A stretch of 64,000 nt of DNA from positions 921,797 to 985,796 of the forward strand of contig JADCRB010000060.1 of assembly GCA_021464245.1 (NCBI GenBank), written 5' to 3'. Of the stretch, positions 35,433-46,642 are shown one piece after another. The DNA comes from Carallia brachiata (lineage: Eukaryota; Streptophyta; Magnoliopsida; Malpighiales; Rhizophoraceae). The notes beneath the pieces are model-generated. The model was not told the DNA's origin, ran no database searches, and saw only the letters and a program-made list of their open reading frames with translations. A program made the position numbers and the translations under genes. Every line of letters starts with the position of its first letter. Within the stretch, counting starts at the first letter, position 1.

Positions 35433-35747
35433 AGGAGACTTACACTCTGCCGATACCAAAGATTGAGCCGGTTTTGTCTTCAAAACCATTAAAAGGCTTC
35501 GTCAAACCACACACGGGGGCAGTCGAAGGCGGCTCACTTCCAGAAAGAAGAACACATGAAGGATTTGATCCTAATGCATACAAGCTTTTGGCAAAGGCGG
35601 GCTATGACTTTTCAAACCCGAGCACAATGGGTACGCTGCCGTCCACACATGGCGCCGCTTCTCAAACATCACAGTCCCGACCTGGCTTAGGCTATCAGGA
35701 GAAGTCACCTGTGCGGATCACGCTAAAGAGCCGAAGCCGAGCAGCTG

Positions 35748-37879
35748 ATGCACGTGCCATCACCACCACCACCAAACAACAGGCTTATCCAGTCAAACAA
35801 AGAAGGTGAAGTCAGAGGTTCTGCATTTCATGTCACAATTAGCGAGGAGGCTGACTCATCAGATGGTGAAGTGAAGGAGGCTCCCCCGGAACTTGAAGGT
35901 GGCCAAGCAACTGTTGATGAACTCAAGGAGGTCAATCTTGGCTCTCCGGAAGATCCTCGACCTACATTTGTAAGTGCTTTACTTACTGCAGAAGAAGAGC
36001 AAGAATATGTTCAGGTATTAAGTCAATACAGGGACGTGTTCGCATGGAGTTACAAAGAAATGCCTGGACTTGACCCAAAAATTGCGGTGCATCGTCTAGC
36101 AGTAAAGAAGGGTGTCCGTTCTGTCAAGCAGCCACAACGACGGTTCCGCCCGGAACTCATTCCACAAATCGAGGAGGAGGTGAACAAGCTGATCAATGCC
36201 GGCTTCATCCGAGAGGTCACCTACCCAACGTGGATTGCCAACATTGTCCCAGTAAGAAAGAAGAATGGACAGTTGAGGGTATGTGTTGATTTTCGAGATC
36301 TTAACAAGGCCTGCCCGAAAGATGACTTTCATTGCCCATAACGGAGATCACAGTCGATGCAACAACGGGTCACGAAGCATTGTCTTTCATGGATGGTTCT
36401 TCAGGCTATAACCAAATCAGAATGGCACCAGAAGACGAGGAGTTGACAGCATTCCGCACCCCAAAAGGTATATACTGCTACAAAGTTATGCCGTTTGGAT
36501 TGAAAAATGCTGGCGCCACTTATCAACGTGCTATGCAAAAAATTTTTGATGACATGCTGCACAAGATTGTAGAATGTTATGTTGATGACTTAGTTGTAAA
36601 GACTAAGAAGCGCAAAGACCACCTCGAGGATCTCAAGACAGTGTTCGAAAGACTTCGGAGGCATCAGCTCAAAATGAACCCTCTCAAGTGCGCATTCGGT
36701 GTCACATCAGGAAAGTTTCTTGGGTTCGTGGTGCGCCATCGTGGAATCGAAGTTGATCAGTCAAAGGTTGAGGCAATTCAAAAGATGCCTGAACCTAAAA
36801 ACCTGCACGAGCTGCGAAGTCTACAAGGAAAGCTGGCCTACATTCGCCGTTTCATCTCCAATTTAGCTGGGAGATGTCAACCTTTCCATCGGTTGATGAA
36901 GAAGGATGTCAACTTCGAGTGGGACGAAGCTTGCAGCAAAGCCTTTGAGAGCATAAAGAAGTACCTTTCCAATCCACCGGTCCTAGGTGCTCCAATTCAA
37001 GGAAAGTCGTTGATTCTCTACATTGCAGCGCAGGAAAGATCTTTGGGAGCCTTGCTTGCACAGGAAAACGAGCAGGGAAAGGAAGTTGCCCTGTACTACT
37101 TGAGCAGAACACTAAACGGTCCGGAGCTGAGTTATTCGCCCATTGAAAAGACATGTCTAGCACTGTTCTTTGCCATTGACAAGCTGAGGCACTACATGCA
37201 GCTCACACGGTACGTCTCATTGCCAGAGCTGATCCTGTCAAATATATCTTCCAGACCAATCTTGTCAGGACGACTTGCCAAGTGGGCAGTAATCCTACAA
37301 AGCTACGACATTGTCTACGTGCCTCAAAAAGCAGTCAAAGGACAAGCTCTAGCAGACTTCCTTGCAGATCACCCTGTTCCGTCAGATTGGGAGTTCACAG
37401 ATGATCTTCCAGATGAAGAGGTCTTTTACATTGACACACTGCCACCATGGACGATGTTCTTTGATGGTGCAGCAAGGCGTGATGGTGCTGGTGCCGGCAT
37501 AGTGTTTGTCACTCCTCAACGACAAATACTACCATATGCTATCATTCTCGGTGAGTTATGTTCAAATAATGTTGCTGAATACCAGGCTTTGATCATTGGT
37601 CTTCAAATGGCTGTCGATATGAAGATTCCAACTATAGAAGTCCATGGAGATTCCCAGCTCGTCATCAACCAACTTACAGGATTGTATGACGTGAAGAAAG
37701 AGGACCTTGCGCCTTACCATCAACGTGCTCGACAGCTAATGGATGAATTTGAAAGCATCACCTTGGAGCATGTGCCTCGACGAGAAAACACTCAGGCAGA
37801 CGCGTTGGCTAACCTGGCTACTCTCTTGCAAAGTCAGAAATCCAGGCTACAGTTGTTGCTGTATGTCAGAAATGGATAG
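35748..37879 (+). pseudogene. gypsy reverse transcriptase, RNase H and second RNase H
   Basis: RT starts with the primer-grip region and FRDLNKACPK (about 36290), loses one base at 36340, and continues from 36332 with FMDGSSGYNQI, the YVDD catalytic box at 36578-36589 and GFVV. RNase H 1 follows around 37000-37200 (LGALLAQENEQGKEVALYYL). A second RNase H, with FFDGAARRDGAGAG near 37450 and HGDSQLVINQLTG, runs to about 37860. The long frame 36332-37879 is open for 515 codons, so this part is the best preserved. Confidence 0.9.
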
Positions 37880-39203
37880 TGCCACAAAAGGATGATGATG
37901 AAGAAACTACAGCAGCCAACGCTGTATCTGTACGTCTCGCGGAGGACGAGATTGGCGCCAACCAATCATTGACTACCTACAGCACGGGAAGCTGCCCGAA
38001 GATCGTCGTCATAAGACAGAAATTCAACGACGAGCTCCCCGTTCATATATCTCAAGGATGCTCTGTATCGAAGGTCTTTTGATGGAGTTCTTCGCTGCCT
38101 AGCCAATGAAGAGGCAAAACAGGCTCTCACTGAAGCACATTCTGGTGTTTGTGGCGGACATCAATGGGCCTAAGTTGCACTTCCAACTCAGAAGGATGGG
38201 ATACTACTGGCCAACCATGGTACGTGATTCAATTGAGTTTGCTAAAACCTGTCAAGCTTGTCAATTTCATGCGAATTACATACATCAACCACCGGAGCCA
38301 CTGCATCCAACTGTCTCATCCTGGCCCTTTGAAGCTTGGGGTCTCGACTTAGTGGGGCCCTTGCCAAAGTCATCCCTGGGTCACCTGTACATCCTCGCAG
38401 CAACCGACTACTTCTCAAAATGGGCTGAAGCCATTCCACTTAGAGAGGTAAAGAAGGAGCATGTTGCCAATTTCATCCGGTCACTCATCTAGATCTATCG
38501 CTATGGAGTCCCTCGATTCATCATCACTGATAATGGTAAGCAGTTCTACAACAGCTTAATCGACAAGCTCTGCGAGAATTCAAGTTCAAGCAGTACAAGT
38601 CATCCATGTACAATGCCCCAGCAAATGGCTTGGCCGAAGCATTCAACAAGACCTTATGCAACCTGTTGCGGAAGGTAGTCTCTAAATCCAAAAGAGATTG
38701 GCATGACAGAATTCCGGAGGCATTATGGGCGTATCGTACAACTTACCGGACTCCAACACAGGCGACGCCATACTCACTTGTCTACGGTGTCGAAGCAATA
38801 CTGCCGTTGGAAACACAGATTCCATCCCTGCGCATGGCTGTTCTGGAAGGACTCACACAGGAGGAGAATGCTCGCCTACGTCTGGATGAGTTAGAAGCTC
38901 TCGATGAAAGGAGGCTCGAAGCACAACAGCAACTTGAGTGCTACCAAGCCCGGCTCACCAACACGTTCAACCGCAGGGTCCGCCCTCGATCTTTTCAAGT
39001 TGGGAGACCTTGTTCTTGCAGTGCGACGGCCCATCAACATGAAGCATCGGCCTGGTGACAAGCTTACTTCCAAATGGGACGGGCCATACTTAGTGCAGGA
39101 GGCCTACACTCACAACGCTTACATGCTGTCAGACCAAGAAGGCGTCCGAATCGGCCCAATCAATGGTAAATTTCTGAAACGTATTATGTGTAAATATGTT
39201 TAA
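37879..39203 (+). pseudogene. gypsy integrase, broken
   Basis: The HHCC zinc-binding region (EAHSGVCGGH at about 38131; CQACQFH near 38250) and the core domain (WGLDLVGPLPKSS; FIITDNG; NGLAEAFNKTLCNLL) are recognisable. They are split by a stop at 38490-38492, a frame change around 38570-38610 and another near 39000. The C-terminal part ends GPINGKFLKR. No chromodomain is seen, as expected for the Tat/Athila branch. Confidence 0.88.
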
Positions 39204-39281
39204 AAAAAAAAAAAAAAAAAAAAATCAAAAAAAAAAAAAAAAAAAAAAAAAAAATAAAAAAAAAAATAAAAAAAAAAAAAT
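39199..39281 (+). repeat. A-rich tract after integrase
   Basis: About 80 bases almost entirely A separate integrase from the extra region. The Lys-rich frame across it is an artefact. Confidence 0.8.
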
Positions 39282-39610
39282 GCGAAGTCCCGATCTGAAA
39301 GACCAAGCGAAAATCCAAACCCAAACACTTGAACCCAATCCAAAGTCCAACCCAAACCAAATCCAAAAATCCAAGTCTAACCCAAACACTCACCCAAATC
39401 AATCCAAAAGCCCAAAACCCAAAAAATTCCAAGTTCCAACACAGTCCAGAACCCAAGTTCAAAATCCAATCCAACTCCTGACCCGCATGAGTATAAACTG
39501 TGAACGGCCCGAAAATATAAAAGCGACGGAGGGTTTGAGTCTGAAACTCAGCATCAGTCTCAATCGATCTTCACCACACACCAGACCTTTGCTCCTCTGC
39601 CACAAGAAAG

Positions 39611-40217
39611 ATGGAACCAGTTGCAGAACCTCAAGACAAGGGAGAAGAAAGGTCACCCCCACAAGGTGGCAACCAACCATGGCGCAACTGCAAATTAGAG
39701 GAAGTCTTCCACAACAATGGAGGTATTATGCCTAATGCATCTCAGATTTACCAACTTGTCTCACGATTACGCCCACTCGGGGCAATCGAAGGAAAAAATG
39801 TGTTTTATTGGTTCCAGAATCGGAGAAGCAGGAAGAAACCGGCGCTGAGAGATGGTATTTCCAAAGCACAGCCTGTCGTTCCTATAGTAGATCTCACCAG
39901 TACAGCTTCACCCTCAAATGAAGCCGGCCCAAGTTCTACCACTGCAATGGTCTCTCCACGGTACGTTCATCAAAGCGTAGCCATGGGAGCATACATACTG
40001 GTCCTGGTGGTTTCACGGAGTCAGCCAAGGGTTCATCCCTCCTAGATACTTAAGTCTAGGAGGAACTTTTCTAGCAGAAGGGAGTCATTCCGGCGAAACT
40101 TTGCCTCTTTTTCCAGAATATTCCGGCAGCATCAACCAGCCGGAAAGCGACGTCAACATCATCGGCCCACCAGACGAGGTCGAGCTTGACTTGGAGTTGC
40201 ACCTCGGGCCCCGCTAG
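39611..40217 (+). pseudogene. captured WUSCHEL-type homeobox (WOX) gene inside the gypsy element
   Basis: The frame starts MEPVAEPQDKGEE at 39611. The homeodomain spans about 39661-39840, beginning TRWQPTMAQLQ and ending with the WOX hallmark IEGKNVFYWFQN followed by a basic RRSRKK. IEGKNVFYWFQN is typical of the WUS clade; the tail resembles other WOX proteins. Further on are a WUS box, TLPLFP (40098-40115), and an EAR-like repression motif, LDLELHL (40185-40205), just before a TAG at 40215. Two or three one-base shifts (near 39650, 39691 and 39960-39990) break it. No intron is seen, consistent with capture of a processed transcript. WOX proteins are stem-cell and patterning transcription factors. 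Motif order argues against chance similarity. Confidence 0.88.
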
Positions 40218-40244
40218 GACGGCCGACAAGATAATGTGCAACGT

Positions 40245-40310
40245 CTTCTGCAGCACACGGCAACGACTTCTGCAGCACACGGCAACGACTTCTGCAGCAC
40301 ACGGTAACAA
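40245..40310 (+). repeat. 22-bp tandem repeat, three copies
   Basis: The unit cttctgcagcacacggcaac plus two bases is repeated at 40245-40266, 40267-40288 and 40289-40310. The third copy has two substitutions. It lies just after the stop of the captured homeobox gene. Confidence 0.9.
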
Positions 40311-40408
40311 CTTTCGTGACACGCGTCAGCCGCTACCTCTTTTGTCTCTTATGCAGGAAAGGGACGTGGATGGCCCTACTAGAATCTGCGTACCTTCTTT
40401 TTGACTTT

Positions 40409-41131
40409 TCAAAAAAAAAAAAAAAAAAAAAAAAAATTTATTACGCATGTATATATATCTTGCATTCTCGAGTTATAATACTCACCCCTCAGCTCTTCTT
40501 TCTCAAAAGAAAATGGCTAGTCTCTGCACTTGTCCCAGGAAGTTCTTTGATCAAGAAATTGGAGGCGCACGAGCTAAGAAAAGAATGAGTAGTCTTCCTC
40601 GAGGGATCCCTAACGCCATCGGTGTCATGGAGTTTCAACTACTCTCCTTAGTTCACATCTATCGCAGCGAGCCGAGAAGTTCTGATCGTCCTCCTGGATC
40701 TACAAATGCAGCGACGTGCAGGGAAGTTCCAACTATTCTCCTTACGTCGAAGCAGATTCGGGAATCATCACCATAACCCGTCTCTCTGTGCGCAAGTCTT
40801 AAAGTTCCAAAGTGCTGGGCATTCCTCTTGGGGAGGTTCAAGTTCTTTGCCTACCGGATCATCCTCACCAGAGCTCTGGAACTTTAAGAGATATAAAAAA
40901 TCCTTTGCGGGCTATGGAAGTTCGAATACACCTGGAGCCAAGACTTCAATTTCTATATTGGCTGGGCTGCTAACTTCTTCAAGATCATATCGGTTTTCTA
41001 TTACGATCCAACAACAGCAGGCATGGTCAAAGATAGAAGACTCCAAGATTCAATGTTCATCAGGACTTTCCAAATTTCAAACTGGATTTCAAGACTCGGT
41101 TCGAATCATCTCTGTAAAATCTTCCTTACCG
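40409..41131 (+). other. unassigned 3' region of the gypsy element
   Basis: A 27-base A-run at about 40410-40436 is followed by 700 bp up to the polypurine tract. Overlapping frames exist, for instance one ending just before the PPT with FNFYIGWAANFFKII, but I recognise no domain. It may be a further extra ORF of the element or part of the captured transcript. Confidence 0.45.
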
Positions 41132-41993
41132 ACCCTTGAAGTGGGGGCATTTGTAAACAAATAAATAAATTTAAAAAAAAAAAAAAAAAATAGTGGTTGG
41201 CAGCCGCCAACCTTGAAGGTTGGCAGCTGCCAACCTTTGCCTTTAATGCCACCAACCAATTGGTTGGTGGCAGGCATGGGGGAGGCCTATAAATGGCCTC
41301 CCCCCAATTAGAAAGCAGCAGCAGAAAAAAAAAAGAAAAAAAGGGGCAACGAAGCGCAGTGCGAAAAAAAAAAGAAAAGAAAAAAAAAAAAGAAAGCAGC
41401 AAAGCAAGCGCAGTAAAAAAAAAAAATTATTGATCTTGGTTAAGTCTCCTCGTGTCAGATCACAATAATAATGAGTTGAAACCTAAACGTCATTCTCTTA
41501 TAAATCTTAATTTATTTGGAACAAATTCCAACGTAAAAAACTCAAACAAAAAAGAAAGCACACCCTTGAAGTGGGGGCATTTGTAAACAAATAAATAAAT
41601 TTAAAAAAAAAAAAAAAAAATAGTGGTTGGCAGCCGCCAACCTTGAAGGTTGGCAGCTGCCAACCTTTGCCTTTAATGCCACCAACCAATTGGTTGGTGG
41701 CAGGCATGGGGGAGGCCTATAAATGGCCTCCCCCCAATTAGAAAGCAGCAGCAGAAAAAAAAAAGAAAAAAAGGGGCAACGAAGCGCAGTGCGAAAAAAA
41801 AAAAAAAGAAAAAAAAAAAAAAAGAAAGCAGCAAAGCAAGCGCAGTAAAAAAAAAAAATTATTGATCTTGGTTAAGTCTCCTCGTGTCAGATCACAATAA
41901 TAATGAGTTGAAACCTAAACGTCATTCTCTTATAAATCTTAATTTATTTGGAACAAATTCCAACGTAAAAAACTCAAACAAAAAAGAAAGCAC
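41132..41993 (+). repeat. 430-bp tandem duplication containing PPT, truncated 3' LTR and flank
   Basis: 41132-41561 and 41562-41993 are near-identical. Each starts acccttgaagtgggggcat (the polypurine tract), continues with the first ~275 bp of the LTR (41152-41426 and 41582-41858), then about 135 bp of non-element sequence ending aaagaaagcac. Copies differ mainly in A-run length. Since the non-element flank is included, duplication happened after the LTR was truncated and joined to that flank. Confidence 0.92.
41152..41426 (+). repeat. truncated 3' LTR of the gypsy element
   Basis: Matches 31889-32141 of the 5' LTR (with longer A-runs) and stops in an A-run. The remaining ~400 bp of LTR are missing. 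Confidence 0.88.
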
Positions 41994-44900
41994 AGAGGAT
42001 CACGTTGCCTTCTTTTTAAATATAAGAATATGGTGCTTCGTAGATACATCAAAGGGGCTTGCTCCCCAAGTCCTTGGTCGACTATGTCCACGCACATGGC
42101 ATAAAGAAGACACGGTTTTTGTCTTTTGAAAATGCATATTGCTAATTCAAGGTTAACGCGTCACAAGTAATTGCTCAACTTGTTATTGAATTGTTCAACG
42201 TAAAGAAAAGAAAATCAATTTGGCTGGAGGAAGAAGACGAGTGTGTTTTTCACGTGCTAGTATGTGCGTGAGACAGAATAGAAAAGAAACTGCATGTGGC
42301 AGTTGCGAGGTCGTCTGAAGGGGTAATACCGCGCTTCGGAAAAAAAAAAAAAAAAAGAGAGAGATAAGGCAGATATAGGTCACGAAGATTTTCATACCAA
42401 TTTTGCCGATTGTGCAAGTACGGCTTTTATCTCTTGGTAATTTTCAGTCTGGGTCTCTTTTTTTTTTTTTTTTAATAAAAACTAAATTGTATAAAAAATA
42501 AATAAAATTTAAACAATATTTAGTATTATCTTAAATATAATTTTAATAAAAATAAATCTTAAATAATACTTAATATTACCTAAACATACTTAATATTTCT
42601 TTAAATCATGATTTAAAAAAATGGTCAAATAAATAAAACCACTTAAGCCACGTACACAAAGAATTGTTGGTTTCAAAATGGAAGGAATGGAAATCAGGAA
42701 AAGTCGGTAACCTTTTTTTTCGTGGGTTTTATCATTATCAAAAAAAAAAAAACCCACGAAAATGGGCTTCCTTTGTAACTGTTGGATTGAATCAGTAACC
42801 AAGACTCCCTTATGTACCAGTGGTGCTCTTTAAATAATTAGAAAGGGTTGGATCCAAAAATAATAATAATAAGTAGAAAGGGCCAGTAACATTACATTAC
42901 ATTGAATCGTAAACAAATTATTTATTGCTTTTAAATGTAACTGACGTGGCCCCCTGTTTTTACTTACGTGTGCCGACGTGTATCCACGCCATAGTAACAA
43001 AAAAAATTAAAAAGAAATATTTATGTAAAAATAATCTAAAAAAATATTTATAAAAAAAAATAATAAACTGACATATACTATTAAATGATTAAAATTAACA
43101 TTTGAAAATAAATAAATAAATAAATAATCGTATGAAATTAGATGAATTGTATAACTATTTTATTATTATTTCAAATTAAACTGTAGAATGAAATATTAAA
43201 AAAAACTAAATTGCATTAATTTAGTACTACCATGTGTCAAGCTATTGGTTAACCTAAAGAGAATTAAGCTATTGTTTCTTTTTTCCTTTTTTTTTTCTTC
43301 GAGAAAAGAGAATTGAGATTGAGCTAAAAGTCAATCGTATCACAAGTAATCTTGTAGTTTAAAGTTTACTCAAACAAAAAAAAAATTGTTGTTTAAAGTT
43401 TTTGGTCTACAAAATTTAAATTTTAAAAGTCTTTCAATTTAGAGAGAATTAGACTTCTATATTTTGTGCATAAAAAAAAAGGACTTCTATATTATGAAGG
43501 TTTATTCTACTAAACATGGGTTATGTCCAGGACTTTAATTTCCCTCATACACAGAATTGCCATTAATGAGTTAAACAACGAGTTTTTTACAAAAACAAAT
43601 CTGAAAACCTGCATATTATCAAACAGAAACATGCAAAATGCTAGGAAAGCACCCATATAGGTTCTAATACCAATGTTGAAAATTAAAAGCATAAATACAA
43701 AAATATTGTAAAATATAAATACCTTAACAAAAATTACTCTTTTAGTCTGGGATCTTGGGGTTGAATCACAGCCTCTTTAGAGTTAGGATCACACTATCAT
43801 CAGAGTGAAATCATATTGAAAATCACCCAATTTCTATGGCGCAAGTACCTTAGGATGTTTAGAATGTGAAAACAATCTAAGTGTACTATTTCTCTGCGTA
43901 AGAGACATTATGTCTCTATCGTTTCGTTTTTTTCTTCAACGTTGTTTCTATAAGAGAAGCAGAGAAATAAGATACGTAACCGTTATTTTTTAACTTATCC
44001 ACTTAAATATCAGGTAAGTCAAATCAAACAATGCATATTCTCAAACCCATAAATCAACATTTTTCCAAAGAGACTACATGGAACTTGTTCTTTGGATGAA
44101 CTGTTGAGGGATGATGTAACTTTTCTTTATTAAACACGAAGACAAAGAGTTGAGAGATTCAATAGAGATTAAATTAGTTGGGTCATATCACCCGGATGAC
44201 GTAGGTAAATGATAACGGAGTAATTTCATTTTTTTTTTTTTACTTTTTTCCCTCATAGTAGGTCTGTACCAAAATTCCGTGAGTTTTCCTTAAATAAACT
44301 AAAAATGAGAGGATTAAAAAAGATCAGTCCCCATTAAACACGAAGGCAAAGAGTTGAGAGATTCAATCGAGAATAAATTAGTTGGGAATGAAGTAATTTA
44401 ATTTTTTTTATTTCCTTTTTTTCATCTTAGGTCTATTACATTAAATTTAAATTTATTGTATATCAACCTTATCTATCATACACATAATGCTCAAAGTTCT
44501 TCTATCATTAAATTTATCGTATATTAACTTTATTTTGAAAAAAAAATAAAAAAAGATAGGACCCATCATAAGTCTCACCATGAGACCGCTCTTTTCTGTG
44601 TCTCTTCTCTTTGTCCCCCCCCGGGGGGGGGGGGGGTCCTGTCCAGCAAACATTACCCCAATTGTTATTAAACGTCGGTTCAGCCAACATTAATGGGGAC
44701 CCCTTGTTCTTCTTAAAGTTTAGGTGATTGTTATACTTATTGTAACATACGTAATGTTAAATGACAAAAAAATACTTCATTATTTTTTTATTTCAATTAT
44801 GCCTCACTGTAATTCATTGTTTTTATTCACATTTGACATTGAATAAACCTGGTTCATCTAAAACGAGAGCTAAATTAGAAAATCTCTATATTTAATATGT

Positions 44901-45173
44901 GGTTCATTCTTTAGTCTCACCCAACATGATAACAAAACTTTTGAGATTGAAATCTTGAACAAATTTATGTGTTAGATTGCACTATGTGATTTCGTTCTAG
45001 TCCACTCAATAGTATGTTGATATAAATTAAAAGTTATTGAAATTTTAATGAAAAATCCTGATATTCACTTGATGCTAATGGATAAATGTTATAAACATAT
45101 AATTTTTTTATGGTTTGAGTAAAAATGTATGATACGGATTCTTATTGTATTAATAAATTATTAATTAATTAAT
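41994..45173. other. intergenic, AT-rich
   Basis: No gene is supported. It includes a direct repeat of about 100 bp (attaaacacgaagacaaaga at 44131 and a close copy at 44333) and an odd C8G14 run at 44615-44636. Confidence 0.5.
44131..44434 (+). repeat. local direct repeat
   Basis: 44131-44275 and 44333-44434 share the same phrase order (cacgaag-caaagagttgag, attaaattagttggg, poly-T, taggtct), with indels in the second copy. Confidence 0.65.
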
Positions 45174-45556
45174 GGTTAATGTACAAAAAAATCTGTAATT
45201 TTGTGTGAAGTAATAAATTTAGTACTAATTTTAAAAAGTAACAGTTTACTTATTTTTGAATTTTTTTTATAACAAATCTAGTACACTGTGATATTTATTG
45301 AATAAAATTTGTCTGTTTCGATAATGTGATAATTATACATGTCAACAAATATTAATATGAATGATTGTCATGTCATTCAGACAGACTAATTCTTATGAAT
45401 TTATTATCGAAACAGAAAAATTCTATTTATGAGAAATCACGTCATGCAAAATTTATTATAAAAATTTTATGGGAATAAATTATTATTTTTTAAAGTTAGT
45501 GTTAGATTTATTATTTTACACAAAGTTAATGACCTTTTTTTTTTGGTATATTAACC
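45174..45556. mobile_element. hairpin MITE, about 380 bp
   Basis: ggttaatgtacaaaaaaatc at the left end is mirrored by an inverted copy ending tatattaacc on the right. The inner arms (gtgtgaagtaataaattt and its partner near 45510) also pair. There is no coding capacity. Confidence 0.65.
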
Positions 45557-45908
45557 CTTTAATTAAAAGTCGATCTATTGATGACAACAATACCTTGGTG
45601 CTGAGACAATGAGATCTATTTAATTCACAAATCTAGTGTTAAAAATCAATAGCCAGGGTGGTATCATTGAAGGGACCGGCTCCGTAAACCCTCTACAGAG
45701 CCCTATATATATTAAACAAGGGTATAATTGTAATGGTCACACAATGGCTTACATTGAAAATAACTAAATAAAGCTAACAATTTTTTTTTTTTTTTGGTTC
45801 CAATATATTGATCGAAAGCCTAAAAACAAAGAAAACAAAGAAAATAAACACGCAAAACCCTTGAAAACCGAACATAAATTGCATCTTCCACGAATCATCT
45901 GCGTTCAT

Positions 45909-46535
45909 TTACAAACACCATTCACTGTTTTCATAATTAACTTCAAACTCCGTAGTCTTCTTCTTTTTCTCGTTTCTTGACTTGTAATGAAAGTTAAAAC
46001 ACCGCTGGGACGTCCCTGAAGACTCCCATGTATCACTACTGCTTACAGTTCCCGGATTGGACATCGATGGCAAGGCATAGTAGACTCTGGGAGTTTTGTA
46101 CTCAGGATCCAGCTTCTCGTTAATTTCAATAACCTTTACCAATACTTCCTGTATTTGCTTGTACTGGGCAAACTGCAAATCCACCTTGAGAAACTCGTCA
46201 ATAGATTCAAGAAGACTGTCTATACGTTTTCCGAACTTCATTAGGTGGTAGAGGTCCCATGAATGAACACCTGAGCACGCAGAAATGAGGTGCGTGGCGT
46301 TCTCCAAAATCCCACAAAGTTTCAGGGTTTCTTTTTCTGGAAACATCTCCAGCTGAGCCTGGAGACCTAGCTTGTTGATTTGCTTGAAATTTCCCATCAG
46401 GGTTTCCAGCCTTTGTTGGAGCTGCAGCAGCTTAGGCTTGAATTTATGAGCTTCAGATATTGCAAAAATGATTGCTTCGAATAGTTTTTGGAACGCAGTT
46501 CCCAGAAGGGCCCCTAGGGCGAGACTGGCATCCAT
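45909..46535 (-). CDS. RPW8-domain protein 3 (intact, 208 aa)
   Basis: The frame starts MDASLALGALLGTAFQKLFEAI at 46535; an upstream in-frame extension exists but lies between the TATA box and this Met. A hydrophobic N-terminal segment is followed by RPW8-type helices (KFKPKLLQLQQRLETLMGNF; DEFLKVDLQFAQYKQIQEVL) and a Ser-rich, then Lys-rich tail (RNEKKKKTTEFEV). It is only distantly similar to genes 1 and 2 but close to genes 4 and 5, forming a second subgroup. Members of this family are membrane-associated immune factors. It is the only open copy of its subgroup here. A plausible TATA box lies about 100 bp upstream. Confidence 0.87.
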   Translation of the reverse strand: MDASLALGALLGTAFQKLFEAIIFAISEAHKFKPKLLQLQQRLETLMGNFKQINKLGLQAQLEMFPEKETLKLCGILENATHLISACSGVHSWDLYHLMKFGKRIDSLLESIDEFLKVDLQFAQYKQIQEVLVKVIEINEKLDPEYKTPRVYYALPSMSNPGTVSSSDTWESSGTSQRCFNFHYKSRNEKKKKTTEFEVNYENSEWCL

Positions 46536-46632
46536 CACAGAGCTTGGTAACAAACAAATGGTTTTTGGATTGTTAGGCCGAGATTTGGACGTAAGATAAT
46601 CTTTTGATTGGGGGAAAGGCAATTTTTCTATC

Positions 46633-46642
46633 TATTTATATA
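46633..46642 (-). promoter_or_regulatory. TATA box of RPW8-domain gene 3
   Basis: On the minus strand this reads TATATAAATA, about 98 bp upstream of the ATG at 46535. Confidence 0.55.

Larger units (their letters stand above)
31889..41426 (+). mobile_element. Ty3/gypsy retrotransposon, Tat lineage, degenerate, with captured WUS-type homeobox gene
   Basis: The order is 5' LTR, PBS, gag, protease, RT, RNase H, second RNase H, integrase, a 1.9-kb extra region, PPT and a truncated 3' LTR. Gag-pro-RT-RH-INT order defines Ty3/gypsy. The second, archaeal-type RNase H after the first and the long region between integrase and the 3' LTR point to the Tat group. Frames are broken by frameshifts and stops in gag, the RT N-terminus and integrase, so it is no longer autonomous. 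It is inserted in the upstream region of RPW8-only gene 2. The right flank does not continue the target sequence, indicating a later deletion or rearrangement. Confidence 0.92.

Noticed and set aside
39196..39735. Lys-rich open frame after integrase
   Set aside because: Its first third is translated poly-A. Only the end overlaps the homeodomain start and is treated under the captured WOX gene.
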